NCBI GenBank assembly: GCA_021161835.1
Contig: JAGGZV010000042.1
Coordinates: 1-35,346 of the forward strand
From: Thermotogae bacterium
GTDB taxonomy: Bacteria; Thermotogota; Thermotogae; UBA12178
Length of the DNA stretch: 35,346 nucleotides
Direction of reading: 5' to 3'
The notes beneath the pieces are model-generated. The model saw nothing but the letters and a program-made list of their open reading frames with translations. It was not told the origin of the DNA and searched no databases. Each line of letters starts with the position of its first letter. Positions within the stretch are counted from its first letter, which is position 1. The translations under genes and the position numbers were made by a program. Shown here piece after piece: positions 16,886-26,567 of the stretch.

Positions 16886-18697
16886 TTAACTCTTTACCCT
16901 CATATCTGGAATGAATTTTTTGAGCAGATTAACCATTTCCGTATATTTTCTTCGTCTAGACATATTTATGCACGCGTATATCAGGCTGGTCAACTCTTCC
17001 ACACTCCATCGTTCCTGCGAATCTACTCTGTATATCTTGGGATGCGCGGTTGGAAGAAGGCGTTCATTGTCTGCATACAATTCTTCTACCAGTTTTTCAC
17101 CGGGTCGTATACCCGTGTACACTATTTTAATATCCTTATCCGGTTCGTATCCTGCAAGAACAATCATCTCACGGGCGAGTTTATCGATGGAGATCAGCTC
17201 CCCCATGTCCAGCACATAGAGGCTTCCACTATCTTCAAACGCGCCTGCCTGGATAACCAACGCCACCGCTTCGGATATGGACATGAAGAAGCGCTTCATT
17301 CTATGATCCGTTACCGTCACAGGCCCGCCACGTTCTATTTGCCTCTGGAATTTAGGTATAACACTTCCCCTGCTGCCAAGAACATTGCCAAAACGTACTA
17401 TCGAAAACCTGGTGACACATTCCGTTTGAGCGAGAGCCTTCACGTACATTTCTGCCAGTCTCTTGGATACTCCCATGAAGGACACTGGTTTAACTGCTTT
17501 GTCGGTGGAGATGAGAATCATTCTTTTAACACCGAAACGGCAGCACATGTCCGCCACCATCTTCGTACCGTGTGCGTTCACCCAGAATGCTTCCGAAGGA
17601 TTCTTCTCCATCAGATGGACATGCTTATGAGCCGCTGCATGGAAAACGATCTCGGGCTTGTATTCCTCAAATATTTCATTCAGCCGTGCCGGATTCGTGA
17701 TATCTCCTATTACACTGTGCACTCTGAGTTCCGGATACATTTCCCGAAGTTCCTCATGTATTTGATATATGGAATTTTCCCCTCGTCCCAGCAGAATCAA
17801 TTCATTGGGGGAAAAACGGGCAATCTGGCGGCATATCTCTGAGCCTATACTTCCCCCCGCTCCTGTAACCATGATTTTCTTTCCTTTGATATACTCAGCG
17901 ATGGATGGAATGTCTATCTTTATTTCCTCACGTCCCAGGAGATCCTGTATGGAAACCTCCCTCAACAGTGAAGCGGCGCTCCGCTTACTCATCAACTCGT
18001 ACAATTTCGGTAGTGTTTTAACTCTCACCTTTCTTCTGTCTATATACGACAGAATGCGTTTCATTTCTTCAGAACTCGCGGATGGTATTGCTATGATGAT
18101 CTCGTCTATCTCCAGGGAATCGACGAACTCCATGATGGCAGATATGGGACCGTACACCGGGACCCCGCGTATGGTACGACCTATCTTGCGAGGAGAATCA
18201 TCCACAAATCCAACGACTTTTCCGAGCTCCGGGCGATTCATGAAATCTTCCAGAAGTATGACGCCTCCTTCTCCAGCTCCAACGATCAGAATCCTCTTCC
18301 CGCGTGCCGAAGAGAATTTCCTGTGTCTCACGAACCATATCCAGAACAATCTGCTACCAACTATCATCACAAAGCTACCCATTGCCATCATGGCTCCAAC
18401 TGAGCGTGGAAGAACAAAGGCAGACCAGAAATAAAAGAGAACCACGTGTGATAGATACCCCAATGCCACAGCGCGCAGGAGTATGAACATATCGCGTTCA
18501 TCTGCATATGCCCATATTATTCTGTAGATACCATTTATGATATAGGATATGGTATATATTGGGATGCCCACACAGGTGGGGAATACGAAACGTGACATTG
18601 CAGCAATATCAAAGCCGAATCTGAAAAACAGAGCGGCTATAGCAGATAGGGTTGTAAGCCCCAGATCAATGGTGAACAACACCAATTTACGTCTCAC
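16886..18697 (-). CDS. membrane-anchored nucleoside-diphosphate-sugar dehydratase (CapD/WbpM/FlaA1-like)
   Basis: About 603 residues from GTG 18697, which follows GGTGGTGA. TTG 18739 in the ORF track would reach back into the upstream gene. Four N-terminal helices are followed by a CoA-binding-like Rossmann fold (ILIVGAGEGGVILLEDF) and a short-chain dehydrogenase domain with MVTGAGGSIGSEICRQ. The catalytic region STDKAVKPVSFMGVSK has Met in place of the usual Tyr of YxxxK, as known for WbpM-type UDP-GlcNAc 4,6-dehydratases. It probably makes a deoxy-amino sugar precursor for a surface polysaccharide. It is followed directly by the WecA-like gene, and the pair fits one glycan pathway. Confidence 0.9.
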   Translation of the reverse strand: MRRKLVLFTIDLGLTTLSAIAALFFRFGFDIAAMSRFVFPTCVGIPIYTISYIINGIYRIIWAYADERDMFILLRAVALGYLSHVVLFYFWSAFVLPRSVGAMMAMGSFVMIVGSRLFWIWFVRHRKFSSARGKRILIVGAGEGGVILLEDFMNRPELGKVVGFVDDSPRKIGRTIRGVPVYGPISAIMEFVDSLEIDEIIIAIPSASSEEMKRILSYIDRRKVRVKTLPKLYELMSKRSAASLLREVSIQDLLGREEIKIDIPSIAEYIKGKKIMVTGAGGSIGSEICRQIARFSPNELILLGRGENSIYQIHEELREMYPELRVHSVIGDITNPARLNEIFEEYKPEIVFHAAAHKHVHLMEKNPSEAFWVNAHGTKMVADMCCRFGVKRMILISTDKAVKPVSFMGVSKRLAEMYVKALAQTECVTRFSIVRFGNVLGSRGSVIPKFQRQIERGGPVTVTDHRMKRFFMSISEAVALVIQAGAFEDSGSLYVLDMGELISIDKLAREMIVLAGYEPDKDIKIVYTGIRPGEKLVEELYADNERLLPTAHPKIYRVDSQERWSVEELTSLIYACINMSRRRKYTEMVNLLKKFIPDMRVKS

Positions 18698-18701
18698 CTT
18701 T

Positions 18702-20168
18702 TCACCACCGTGTGGTAAGCTCCGTATCCGTTTCCACAACTATGTTGTACTTTTCGAGAAGTGCCCGTACATCTTCAACGGTGTACACGCGCACCAGCTG
18801 TATCAGATTGTTGCTGAGCAATCTGTAAGCAGGATTCTTCGCTTCGAATTCTTCAAATGATAGCACCTCATCGCTTTTCTCGTCGTACAACAGTACTTTA
18901 TTCACCGTGAATTCTTCAGGATGTACCAGTGTCAACTTGTAAGGAGTATCCACCACAAAGAAATCCTCGAATTTTTCCAGGAGCTCGATCAGCTTTAACC
19001 TGTCCTGCTCCGGAAGATCTTTTTTGGTAAGGATTTCTTGTATTCGTTTCTTCATCCTGTTGAGGATGTCTTCTGCCACCCCTTGACTGACCACCGCGGG
19101 GTCTATTCCCCTGGTTGTAAAAGGTCTTTCAATGAGTAATTTCCAGAGATCACGCCTTATGAGTCTGTGGAGTGTTTCAAAAGCCTCCATCAATTCCTCC
19201 TCTTCCGCTGCTAATTCTTCTTTCTCAACGAGTTTACTGGCTTCGTGAAGGATTTCGATGAATATCCCGTGATCCGTCAACATCAGAAAATTCTTGAGAT
19301 CTTTAACCCTTTCTTCCAGTTTCAGGATTCGATACGCTTTTCGAAGTATCCTCTGTATCATGAGATCAACGGCGCGGGAAGTTTTGTGAAAGTAAACATT
19401 TTTATACATCATGAACCTTCCAAATAGAACGGTGTATATGTCATCTATAACCTTGGTGTTGTAGAGTAAGTTACCATCTTTTATGAGAGCGTGATTAACT
19501 ATTCTGTCCAGCGCTCCCGTTCCAAAGTGCCGAGTACCGCTGAAATAAGAATCCCTGAGAACGAAATCCAATCTATCCGCTCCTAGAGGGCCTTGAACAA
19601 TGTTAAATTCAACACTTCCAATCGTCTCACCTTCATAAATTTCGACGACATCCTTCAACAGCTGGAAAACACTTTCTACGATGTTTGAATCACTCAGTCC
19701 GAGCACCTGCAACTGAGAACGTATACCCTCCAGAACGCGTTCATCTTCAATTCTTTTCAATCTTCTATCAACTTCCTCTGGCAGTATTTCCAGAATGATC
19801 CGTTTTCTGTATTCATCGTGCCCCTCTGTTATTCCCAGTTTTTCTTTGAAGATCACTTCGTCAAACTGGTGGCTGTATGGACCATGTCCAATGTCGTGAA
19901 GCAAGCCTGCCAATCGTAGAAGTGTGAACTTAAGAGGATCTTTGAAAAGATGTTGAGCGTACATACCACATATGTGCATGGTACCGAGAGAATGTAGGAA
20001 CCGCGTGTGTGTAGCTCCCGGATAAACGAATTCCGCCCCGGCCAATTGTGAAAGGAAACGCAATCTCTGTACCGGCAGCGTATCAACTATCAATATTTCC
20101 AATGGCATGAGTTTTATCTCACCATGTACTGGATCTCTGGAAACCTTATGGTACAATCCATCCATCAT
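18702..20168 (-). CDS. HD-domain phosphohydrolase (SAMHD1/dGTPase-like)
   Basis: About 488 residues from ATG 20168, which overlaps the stop of the upstream gene (ATGA). An adjacent ATG at 20165 is equally possible, while the track start at 20288 lies inside that gene. The opening VSRDPVHGEIKL, then PGATHTRFLHSLGTMH, LLHDIGHGPYSHQFDE and PLGADRLDFVLRDSY give the His...His-Asp...Asp metal set of SAMHD1-like proteins. Members are dNTP triphosphohydrolases, but the substrate is not known for most bacterial ones. The C-terminal half is helical and charged. It sits among nucleoside and polysaccharide genes. Confidence 0.85.
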   Translation of the reverse strand: MMDGLYHKVSRDPVHGEIKLMPLEILIVDTLPVQRLRFLSQLAGAEFVYPGATHTRFLHSLGTMHICGMYAQHLFKDPLKFTLLRLAGLLHDIGHGPYSHQFDEVIFKEKLGITEGHDEYRKRIILEILPEEVDRRLKRIEDERVLEGIRSQLQVLGLSDSNIVESVFQLLKDVVEIYEGETIGSVEFNIVQGPLGADRLDFVLRDSYFSGTRHFGTGALDRIVNHALIKDGNLLYNTKVIDDIYTVLFGRFMMYKNVYFHKTSRAVDLMIQRILRKAYRILKLEERVKDLKNFLMLTDHGIFIEILHEASKLVEKEELAAEEEELMEAFETLHRLIRRDLWKLLIERPFTTRGIDPAVVSQGVAEDILNRMKKRIQEILTKKDLPEQDRLKLIELLEKFEDFFVVDTPYKLTLVHPEEFTVNKVLLYDEKSDEVLSFEEFEAKNPAYRLLSNNLIQLVRVYTVEDVRALLEKYNIVVETDTELTTRW

Positions 20169-21841
20169 TCCGCTCCACGCCTCTCGTATATGAGAATGGC
20201 CGTTGGAACGAACGCTTCTTCTTCCGGTTTCTTGTTCAACAATCTTCCTTTCAAAACGAGAGCGGAAGACCTTCCACCATCCAGACACATGGCGTCCTTC
20301 AGATTCAACTGCATCACGAGTTCCACCAATCCATCGTAGTTGAGACCCCTTACCTTTTCCCCCTTCACGGTCATGAAAACCAGCTTTCCATCTTTAGTAA
20401 TCCCCACAACAGTTCTTGGAGCGTATGATTCGGTTATATAAGAAGAATATAGACTTTTCTCCTCGCGGTAATCTATCACGGGGTTTCCATCTTTCAGCAG
20501 GAAAGGACCACCTTCAACGGCGAAATCCAGCTCAGCATCCATGTCGGAAATTTGAATCAGTCTGAAGGTATCACCGGGCTTCACATCTTTCAGGAGATCG
20601 TTGAACTTCTTGTCCACTGCGAGCACGTACGTACCCGTTGCAGGATGCTCCACGTAACCTTCGTCTATTATCCATATACCGTTTGAGATGAAATAACGTT
20701 TCTTATCGCTGAAGGGAATTTTCGGACCATATTCTTCGGTGTACAGAAGCACATCTCCTTTCGCCGGGGTGTTGACACCTTTTACGTAGAAAAGTACGTC
20801 ACCCAGCCGCACGTTGAGTTCGAAGCGTATCCTCCTGATGTCGAACCTCCCATCCGTCGTTTTCAGAAACACCGGTCTGATGGAATATGGGAGATGAAGG
20901 AGCTTTGAGTTTTTGACGATGAACCCGATGGGTGTCATGGTTTTGGGATCGAAGTATCCCCCATTCACTCCGGCGATGGCACCGGTCCTTTTGACCATCT
21001 GTGTTACACGCTCGCCACCCACCACCTTACCATTTGCAAGCTCCAGATCCACATCGTAATAGTTGGGATCCACTTCCATATACGTGAGTATAACCTTTTT
21101 GCCACGTATTTCGATACGCTTTCTGTACCACATTAACCCTTCGGAAACCTTCTCATATTCCTCATAACCGGGAGGAGGACCGAGCACGAGCTTTGCAACC
21201 TTACCATCTACTTCGAGTCGTGGTGTCATTATCTTACCCTCAAATTTCAGCATCACTCCGTTTGCCATGGGCGTCAAATACGATTCTTTACGGAGTTCTG
21301 TTGATGGGACCACACCGTACACATACAGTTCCACCCATCCTTCGCCCACTTCCATTTCAAAAAGTTCACGCATCACCGGCATATCGAAATTCATAATCCA
21401 ACCATCGTCCACCTTCTCGACGGAGACAAGAGCAGGATGCCTGGTGTACAGTATGACCGTTTCTCCAACGCTCAAACTTTCAACGTGCAGGAACCTTTCC
21501 AGTATTCCTTTATCGACCATGAGGGTGGGTGAAGCCCCTTCCTCGTACATATAACAACCACTGGGATACTCCACCAGGAAGTTCTTGGTTACCGTTTCTT
21601 TCCGTCCGTCTACGAAAAGGATATCCCTGTTGCGATTAACGATGTAACCTGCATCTCCTCTACTCGTCAATACCATCTTATCGGCGAAAAATTCCGCCAC
21701 TTCTATGGGTACAAACACACGCTCTTTCTTCACTTCGTAAGTGTACGTTTTTATACCATCGTCTGTTATGACAAGCAGAGGCGCTCCCAACAATACGGAA
21801 GCAGCCAACAAAATCACGAAGAGGAAAATAGATACCTTCAT
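20165..21841 (-). CDS. secreted phosphodiester glycosidase-like protein (NAGPA/DUF2233 family)
   Basis: A 558-residue exported protein. The first 20 residues (MKVSIFLFVILLAASVLLG) are a signal peptide. Residues up to about 260 are beta-rich, with a copper-amine-oxidase-N-like feel (VKKERVFVPIEVAEFF), but I cannot name that part. The C-terminal half carries the NAGPA-type core: GAIAGVNGGYFDPKTMTPIG, YAPRTVVGITKDGKLVFM and DAMCLDGGRSSALV. That fold cleaves sugar-phosphodiester bonds in some members and occurs near exopolysaccharide genes. The start overlaps the pyrimidine phosphorylase stop (ATGA), and the stop overlaps the HD gene. Confidence 0.83.
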   Translation of the reverse strand: MKVSIFLFVILLAASVLLGAPLLVITDDGIKTYTYEVKKERVFVPIEVAEFFADKMVLTSRGDAGYIVNRNRDILFVDGRKETVTKNFLVEYPSGCYMYEEGASPTLMVDKGILERFLHVESLSVGETVILYTRHPALVSVEKVDDGWIMNFDMPVMRELFEMEVGEGWVELYVYGVVPSTELRKESYLTPMANGVMLKFEGKIMTPRLEVDGKVAKLVLGPPPGYEEYEKVSEGLMWYRKRIEIRGKKVILTYMEVDPNYYDVDLELANGKVVGGERVTQMVKRTGAIAGVNGGYFDPKTMTPIGFIVKNSKLLHLPYSIRPVFLKTTDGRFDIRRIRFELNVRLGDVLFYVKGVNTPAKGDVLLYTEEYGPKIPFSDKKRYFISNGIWIIDEGYVEHPATGTYVLAVDKKFNDLLKDVKPGDTFRLIQISDMDAELDFAVEGGPFLLKDGNPVIDYREEKSLYSSYITESYAPRTVVGITKDGKLVFMTVKGEKVRGLNYDGLVELVMQLNLKDAMCLDGGRSSALVLKGRLLNKKPEEEAFVPTAILIYERRGAE

Positions 21842-23145
21842 GCAACCACCCCATGGATAATGGGTACTTTTGCAGGTTTTGTGGATGTGATGTGATATGC
21901 TTCTTCGACCAGTTCTCGTGCCTTCTGAATTTTCTGAAAATCCGATGCGTATATGTGTGCAATTACATCTCCTTTCTTCACTTTATCGCCACGTTTTTTG
22001 AGTATTTCCACACCGACGGAATGATCTATCCTCTCATCTTTCCTGGTTCTACCTCCACCCAGCATCACAACAGCCATTCCCACTTTTTCAGCATTTATGT
22101 GATCTACAAATCCTTCATCCTGCGCCCTTACATCCACTATGTTCGAAGCAAATGTGAGAACATTTTCTGGATCATCCACTACTCTCGGATTTCCACCTTG
22201 ATATTCCACCATCTGCTTAAATTTTTCAAGAGCTCTTCCATCTTTCAATACCTTTCTCGCTTCCATTCGCGCTCTCTCGAGTTTGGAGTATACTTCTCCA
22301 AGAACCAGCATATGTGCGGCAATTTCCACACACAGCGTTTCGAAATCTTCGGGTCCATGTCCTTGCAATGTTTCCACAGCTTCCAGAACTTCAAGAGCGT
22401 TTCCCACCATCCGACCCAGCGGTTGATCCATGTCGGTTAAAAGTGCCACCGTTCTTCTTCCATGCATCTTTCCTATTTTTACCAGCAGATTCGCCAGTTT
22501 CCTGGCATCTTCTATATTCTTCATAAAGGCACCACTACCAACCTTCACATCTATCACCATGGCGTCGCTACCTACTGCGAGTTTTTTACTCATTATACTG
22601 CTGGCTATCAGGGATATTTCATCCACCGTGGCGGTAACGTCCCTCAGGGCATAAATTTTTTTGTCGGCTGGTGCGATGTTACCCGTTTGTCCGGAAATCA
22701 CTACTCCCACCTTTTTCACACCTTCGACAAACTCTTCCCTATCGAGGGAGGTACGAAAACCGGGTATCGATTCCAGTTTATCGATGGTTCCGCCACTGTG
22801 CCCCAGGGCTCTCCCCGACAATTTTGCAAAATTCAAACCCAGAGCTGCCACCATCGGTCCCACAACCAGTGTCGTTTTATCGCCCACACCACCTGTGGAA
22901 TGTTTATCCACTTTCTTACCGGGGATGCCGGAAAGATCGAGATAGTCTCCCGATCTAGCCATTATCTCGGTCAAAGTATAGGTTTCATCTTCATCCAGGT
23001 GCTTGAAGAATACGGCCATCAGAAATGCAGACATTTGATAGTCTGGTATCTCTCCTTTAACGTATCCTTCGACGACGTATTTCAGTTCTTCTTCTGTGAG
23101 CTTCAGTCCATCACGTTTTTTCCTTATTATTTCCAGCATATTCAT
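21838..23145 (-). CDS. pdp: pyrimidine-nucleoside phosphorylase
   Basis: The enzyme phosphorolyses uridine or thymidine to the base and (deoxy)ribose 1-phosphate in nucleoside salvage. The start at ATG 23145 gives MNMLEIIRKKRDG and 435 residues, close to the usual 433. AGAGGTGA lies 5 nt upstream. The phosphate-binding signature KHSTGGVGDKTTLVVGP starts at Lys81, as expected. Other marks are GRALGHSGGTIDKLESIPGF and IMSKKLAVGSDAMVIDVKVG. The C-terminal domain (RKDERIDHSVGVEILKKRGD) is present. The start lies within the last 35 nt of the kinase gene. Confidence 0.94.
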   Translation of the reverse strand: MNMLEIIRKKRDGLKLTEEELKYVVEGYVKGEIPDYQMSAFLMAVFFKHLDEDETYTLTEIMARSGDYLDLSGIPGKKVDKHSTGGVGDKTTLVVGPMVAALGLNFAKLSGRALGHSGGTIDKLESIPGFRTSLDREEFVEGVKKVGVVISGQTGNIAPADKKIYALRDVTATVDEISLIASSIMSKKLAVGSDAMVIDVKVGSGAFMKNIEDARKLANLLVKIGKMHGRRTVALLTDMDQPLGRMVGNALEVLEAVETLQGHGPEDFETLCVEIAAHMLVLGEVYSKLERARMEARKVLKDGRALEKFKQMVEYQGGNPRVVDDPENVLTFASNIVDVRAQDEGFVDHINAEKVGMAVVMLGGGRTRKDERIDHSVGVEILKKRGDKVKKGDVIAHIYASDFQKIQKARELVEEAYHITSTKPAKVPIIHGVVA

Positions 23146-24394
23146 CTTCATCACCTCTGCATGGCGGGAAGAAAACCCTGAAAATGGTTCCGATACCGGC
23201 TTCACTCTCGAATTCCAATCTGGCTCCATGCTTGTCCGCTATTTCCTTCGTTATAGCCAGCCCCAATCCCGTACCTCCCAGTTTTCTGGAACGGTGTTTG
23301 TCCACTCTATAGAATCGTCTAAACAATTTATTCTGAGCGGATTTAGGTATGCCGATGCCGGTATCTTCTACTTCCAGTATCCCCTCACCTTTCTCGTTTC
23401 GATACACCCTGATGAACACTTCTTTATCTCCATGCTCTTTAACTGAGGTGTACTTGATGGCGTTATCCACAAGATTCAGAATCATTTGAACTATTCGATC
23501 GTAATCGCCAAATACGTAAACATCCTCGTCCAGTTCGGTATGGATGCGTACACCCAGTTCTTCACCCAGGGGTTTAACAACTGAGAGTACTCTTTTTACA
23601 GCACTTTTGAGTTTGAGGGGTTCTTTCATCAACTTTATCCTGCCGGTTTCCAGTCTTTCCAGATCCAGAAGATCGTTTATCAATCTTCCCATCCTTGCGG
23701 ATTCTTTTTCTATTATTTCCAGGAAATGCTTCGCCATTTCCTGATCTTTCAACCCATCAGCCAACAGCGTTTCCGCATATCCATGGATGGAGGTAAGTGG
23801 TGTACGGAGTTCGTGGGTAACGTCGGCAACGAATTCCCTCAACATCCTTTCCGCTTCTCGTTCGTTGGTGATGTCGCGTATCACCACAACGGTGTATTTT
23901 TCCCCATCTGAGAGTTCCACCGGTATTACCATTACTCGTACATCACGATGTTCTTTGCGATGTAACGAAGTGTCAAATTCCTGACTTTCACCTGTTTTCA
24001 ATGCTCGCTTTATCCCTTCAAGTATGGGGTACGTTTCTGGAATTTCATGAACTTTCCGACCTTGAAGTTCTGGCATGTCAAAAAATTGCTTGGAACGTTC
24101 ATTTGCAAAAACAATCCTTCCATCCTCTTCAACGATGAGCAATCCATCAGTTATGGCATCCATTATTTTCATGTCGTTTTCCTTATCACTCTGCAATCTC
24201 CGTATTCTTTCCTCAAGATCCTTGAGTCTCTGTTTCAACTGTTCCAACTGATACCACGGAGTGGTATCAACAGACAGGCCCGTCAATCTGGCCAGATGCT
24301 TCGAAATGTTCTTCAACCTTTTTCTGTATTTTCTTACGAAAACAGCCCCCGTTATCACACTGGTAACGAGGGCCACCGTAAGAATCAGAAGCAA
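23111..24394 (-). CDS. PhoR-like sensor histidine kinase with PAS domain
   Basis: A 427-residue membrane kinase that phosphorylates the response regulator encoded just upstream. It has one N-terminal helix (MLLILTVALVTSVITGAVFV), a coiled linker (about 50-75), a PAS domain (about 76-175: ITDGLLIVEEDGRIVFAN), then the H box FVADVTHELRTPLTSIHGY with His194, N box LNLVDNAIKYT, G1 VEDTGIGIP, F box FRRFYRV and G2 GGTGLGLAI. There is no extracytoplasmic domain, so the signal is probably sensed inside or at the membrane. The start is TTG 24394, with GAGGAGG 9 nt upstream. The end overlaps pdp. Confidence 0.92.
   Translation of the reverse strand: MLLILTVALVTSVITGAVFVRKYRKRLKNISKHLARLTGLSVDTTPWYQLEQLKQRLKDLEERIRRLQSDKENDMKIMDAITDGLLIVEEDGRIVFANERSKQFFDMPELQGRKVHEIPETYPILEGIKRALKTGESQEFDTSLHRKEHRDVRVMVIPVELSDGEKYTVVVIRDITNEREAERMLREFVADVTHELRTPLTSIHGYAETLLADGLKDQEMAKHFLEIIEKESARMGRLINDLLDLERLETGRIKLMKEPLKLKSAVKRVLSVVKPLGEELGVRIHTELDEDVYVFGDYDRIVQMILNLVDNAIKYTSVKEHGDKEVFIRVYRNEKGEGILEVEDTGIGIPKSAQNKLFRRFYRVDKHRSRKLGGTGLGLAITKEIADKHGARLEFESEAGIGTIFRVFFPPCRGDEDEYAGNNKEKT
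23151..23158 (-). promoter_or_regulatory. ribosome binding site that fixes the pdp start
   Basis: On the minus strand AGAGGTGA ends 5 nt before ATG 23145. ATG 23151 overlaps the site, and the track start 23229 has none, so the phosphorylase start is set at 23145. Confidence 0.6.
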
Positions 24395-24406
24395 CTAGAA
24401 TCCTCC

Positions 24407-25123
24407 TCATTCCTTACCCGGGTCTTTGAACTTGTATCCTTTTCCTCTTACCGTGATTATGTACTTGGGATTGGAAGGATCTTCTTCTATTTTTGTTCTC
24501 AAACGTCTTATATGCACATCCACCGTTCGTGTATCGCCGAAGTAATCGAATCCCCAGAGCCTGTCCAATAGTACTTCCCTCGTGAAAACCTTTCCTTCAT
24601 TTTCTGCGAGGAATCTGAGAAGATCGAATTCCAGAGGAGTGAGGTTGACAAGTTTTCCACGCACCCGAACTTCGTAACGCTCAACATCTATTTCCAGATC
24701 TTTAGCCGTTATCTTCTTGGGTTTTTCCTCGGGTACTTTAAGACCTCCTTCAGCTCTTCTGAACACTGCTTTTATACGTGCAGAAAGTTCACGTACGCTG
24801 AACGGTTTTGTCACGTAATCATCGCCGCCTATTTCCAAACCCAGGACTTTGTCGAACTCTTCCGATTTTGCACTCAGGAATATTACGGGGACACTCCTGT
24901 ATTTATCCATGGATCTCAGCGTCCTCACCAGTTCGAAGCCATCCATACCCGGCAGCATTATATCGACTATGAACATATCGACTTCTTCGGTATCTGCTAT
25001 GTTCAAAGCTTCTTCCGCGTCATATGCTTTCAAAACTTCATAGCCTTCCTTCGTCAGATTGTAAGATATCAGTTCCACTATCGAGGGTTCGTCATCAACT
25101 ATAAGTATCTTCTTTCTTGTCAT
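24407..25123 (-). CDS. OmpR/PhoB-family response regulator
   Basis: A 238-residue DNA-binding regulator. The receiver domain has KILIVDDEPSIVEL with the acidic pair Asp10-Asp11, phospho-acceptor Asp54 (FIVDIMLPGMDG) and Lys106 (YVTKPF). The C-terminal winged helix (about 135-235) has NLTPLEFDLLRFLAEN and DTRTVDVHIRRLRTKIEEDP. It is paired with the downstream PhoR-like kinase, 12 nt away. The Pho-type similarity is structural. Phosphate is not proven to be the signal. It lies 16 nt after the radical SAM gene. Confidence 0.94.
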   Translation of the reverse strand: MTRKKILIVDDEPSIVELISYNLTKEGYEVLKAYDAEEALNIADTEEVDMFIVDIMLPGMDGFELVRTLRSMDKYRSVPVIFLSAKSEEFDKVLGLEIGGDDYVTKPFSVRELSARIKAVFRRAEGGLKVPEEKPKKITAKDLEIDVERYEVRVRGKLVNLTPLEFDLLRFLAENEGKVFTREVLLDRLWGFDYFGDTRTVDVHIRRLRTKIEEDPSNPKYIITVRGKGYKFKDPGKE

Positions 25124-25139
25124 CTCGTTATTCCTCCTT

Positions 25140-26567
25140 TCACATATGAATTATTGTATTTGCACTCCTTTCTGCCAGCATATGCACGATACTTTCCCTG
25201 TTCGCATTGCACAACTCATATTGTTTAACGGCATCGGATACGCTTTCAAAATCAACCTTTACTCCAGATGAACGCAGTCCGGCTTTCAAATACCTTTCAC
25301 GTTCTCTGAGTTCTTTTCTGTCCATCATTTTAGTGCCTTCAAAAGGTGTTCCAGGCTTTGGAATCAGGGGATTCACACTCACGTGAACCTTTCCAAAGAA
25401 TTTTCGTGCCTCCTTTACCAGATCAACTATACCCTTGAGATCTTCCTCTGCTTCACCTGGTACACCGTAGATGAAGTAGAGCTTTATGTTCTTAAAACCC
25501 ACATCATGCCCCAGTTTGAATGCTTCAACTATGTGTTTTTCCGTTATACCCTTTCCCAGGCGATTGCGTATCTTCTGCGTTCCACCTTCTGGAGCAATGG
25601 TGAATGTCTTCTGAGTTTTCGCCAGCACTTTCAACAACCTGTGCGTTAGACCATCCAGTCTCATTGAGGAAACGGATACATCGAACTCTTCTTCATCCAG
25701 ATATTTCATCAATTCTTCCAGTTGTGGATGGTCGGTGATCGTCGCGCTGATGAGACCCACACTTCTCGTCCTGTTCTTCACCCTGGACAACCTTCTTTTC
25801 ACTTCATTCACATCCATGAACCGCGCTTTTCCCATGGTATGACCCGCAACGCAGAACTTGCAACGACGTTTGCATCCTCTACCTACTTCCAGCAAAAATC
25901 GCCGTCCGAATGCCCCTTTTTTACTTACAAACATCGATTCTGCGAACATGTCTTCTCCGTAAAATATCACCGGCAATGCCCGAGCGTTTCTACCGAATGT
26001 TGAGATTCCTGGCACCTCGCTGAGACCATCCAGAATCTCTTCTTTTCTTTCACGTTCTTTCAACGTCGCGATAAACTGTTCTGCTCCCACTTCGAAGTCC
26101 CCACAGTACACTGCGTCGAATATACCCGTCAACGCTTTCCCCATGAAGTACGTGAGAGCCCCACCGCATATGAGAAGTGGATGGTATCCTGAACGTTCTT
26201 CTGGCCTCAAGGGTATGTTGTACACCCTCAAAAGTGTCGCAACGTTCAACAAATCCAGCTCGAAATGTACTGAAAAAGCCCAGATTCTGAATTCATCGAG
26301 TCTTCTACCTTCATCTATTGAAAAGATTGGAAGATGTTCCTTTTCCACAACGAATCTTTCGACATATATACCGCTATTGGTGAATATTTCAAAGACCCTG
26401 TTGTAACCCAGATTGGCTATTGCCACACTGTACGAATTGGGATATATCAAAGCTATTTTACACCGTGACGATTTGGTTACCAAATCACGAAATCGTTCTT
26501 CATCTATCGTTAAACCGACATAGAACTTTCGCAAAATCCACTCTTTAGTATTCCGTGGCCTTTTCAT
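25140..26567 (-). CDS. radical SAM protein with B12-binding-like N-terminal domain
   Basis: About 475 residues from ATG 26567, chosen over GTG 26573 because GAGAAGG lies about 7 nt before it. The N-terminal part (YPNSYSVAIANLGYNRVFEI, FSVHFELDLLNVATLLR, ICGGALTYF) follows the vitamin B12-binding-like fold of TIGR03960-type proteins. The radical SAM core has the cluster motif EVGRGCKRRCKFC (CxxxCxxC), followed by TFTIAPEGGTQKIRNRLGKG and KLYFIYGVPGEAEEDL. The reaction is not known. Relatives of this group are often adjacent to, or fused with, a DUF2344 protein and linked to RNA modification, but no such partner is seen here. It overlaps the thioesterase-like gene. Confidence 0.87.
   Translation of the reverse strand: MKRPRNTKEWILRKFYVGLTIDEERFRDLVTKSSRCKIALIYPNSYSVAIANLGYNRVFEIFTNSGIYVERFVVEKEHLPIFSIDEGRRLDEFRIWAFSVHFELDLLNVATLLRVYNIPLRPEERSGYHPLLICGGALTYFMGKALTGIFDAVYCGDFEVGAEQFIATLKERERKEEILDGLSEVPGISTFGRNARALPVIFYGEDMFAESMFVSKKGAFGRRFLLEVGRGCKRRCKFCVAGHTMGKARFMDVNEVKRRLSRVKNRTRSVGLISATITDHPQLEELMKYLDEEEFDVSVSSMRLDGLTHRLLKVLAKTQKTFTIAPEGGTQKIRNRLGKGITEKHIVEAFKLGHDVGFKNIKLYFIYGVPGEAEEDLKGIVDLVKEARKFFGKVHVSVNPLIPKPGTPFEGTKMMDRKELRERERYLKAGLRSSGVKVDFESVSDAVKQYELCNANRESIVHMLAERSANTIIHM

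Noticed and set aside
22462-23181. 239-residue plus-strand ORF opposite pdp and the kinase end
   Set aside because: Shadow frame. The minus-strand genes there have full family motifs.
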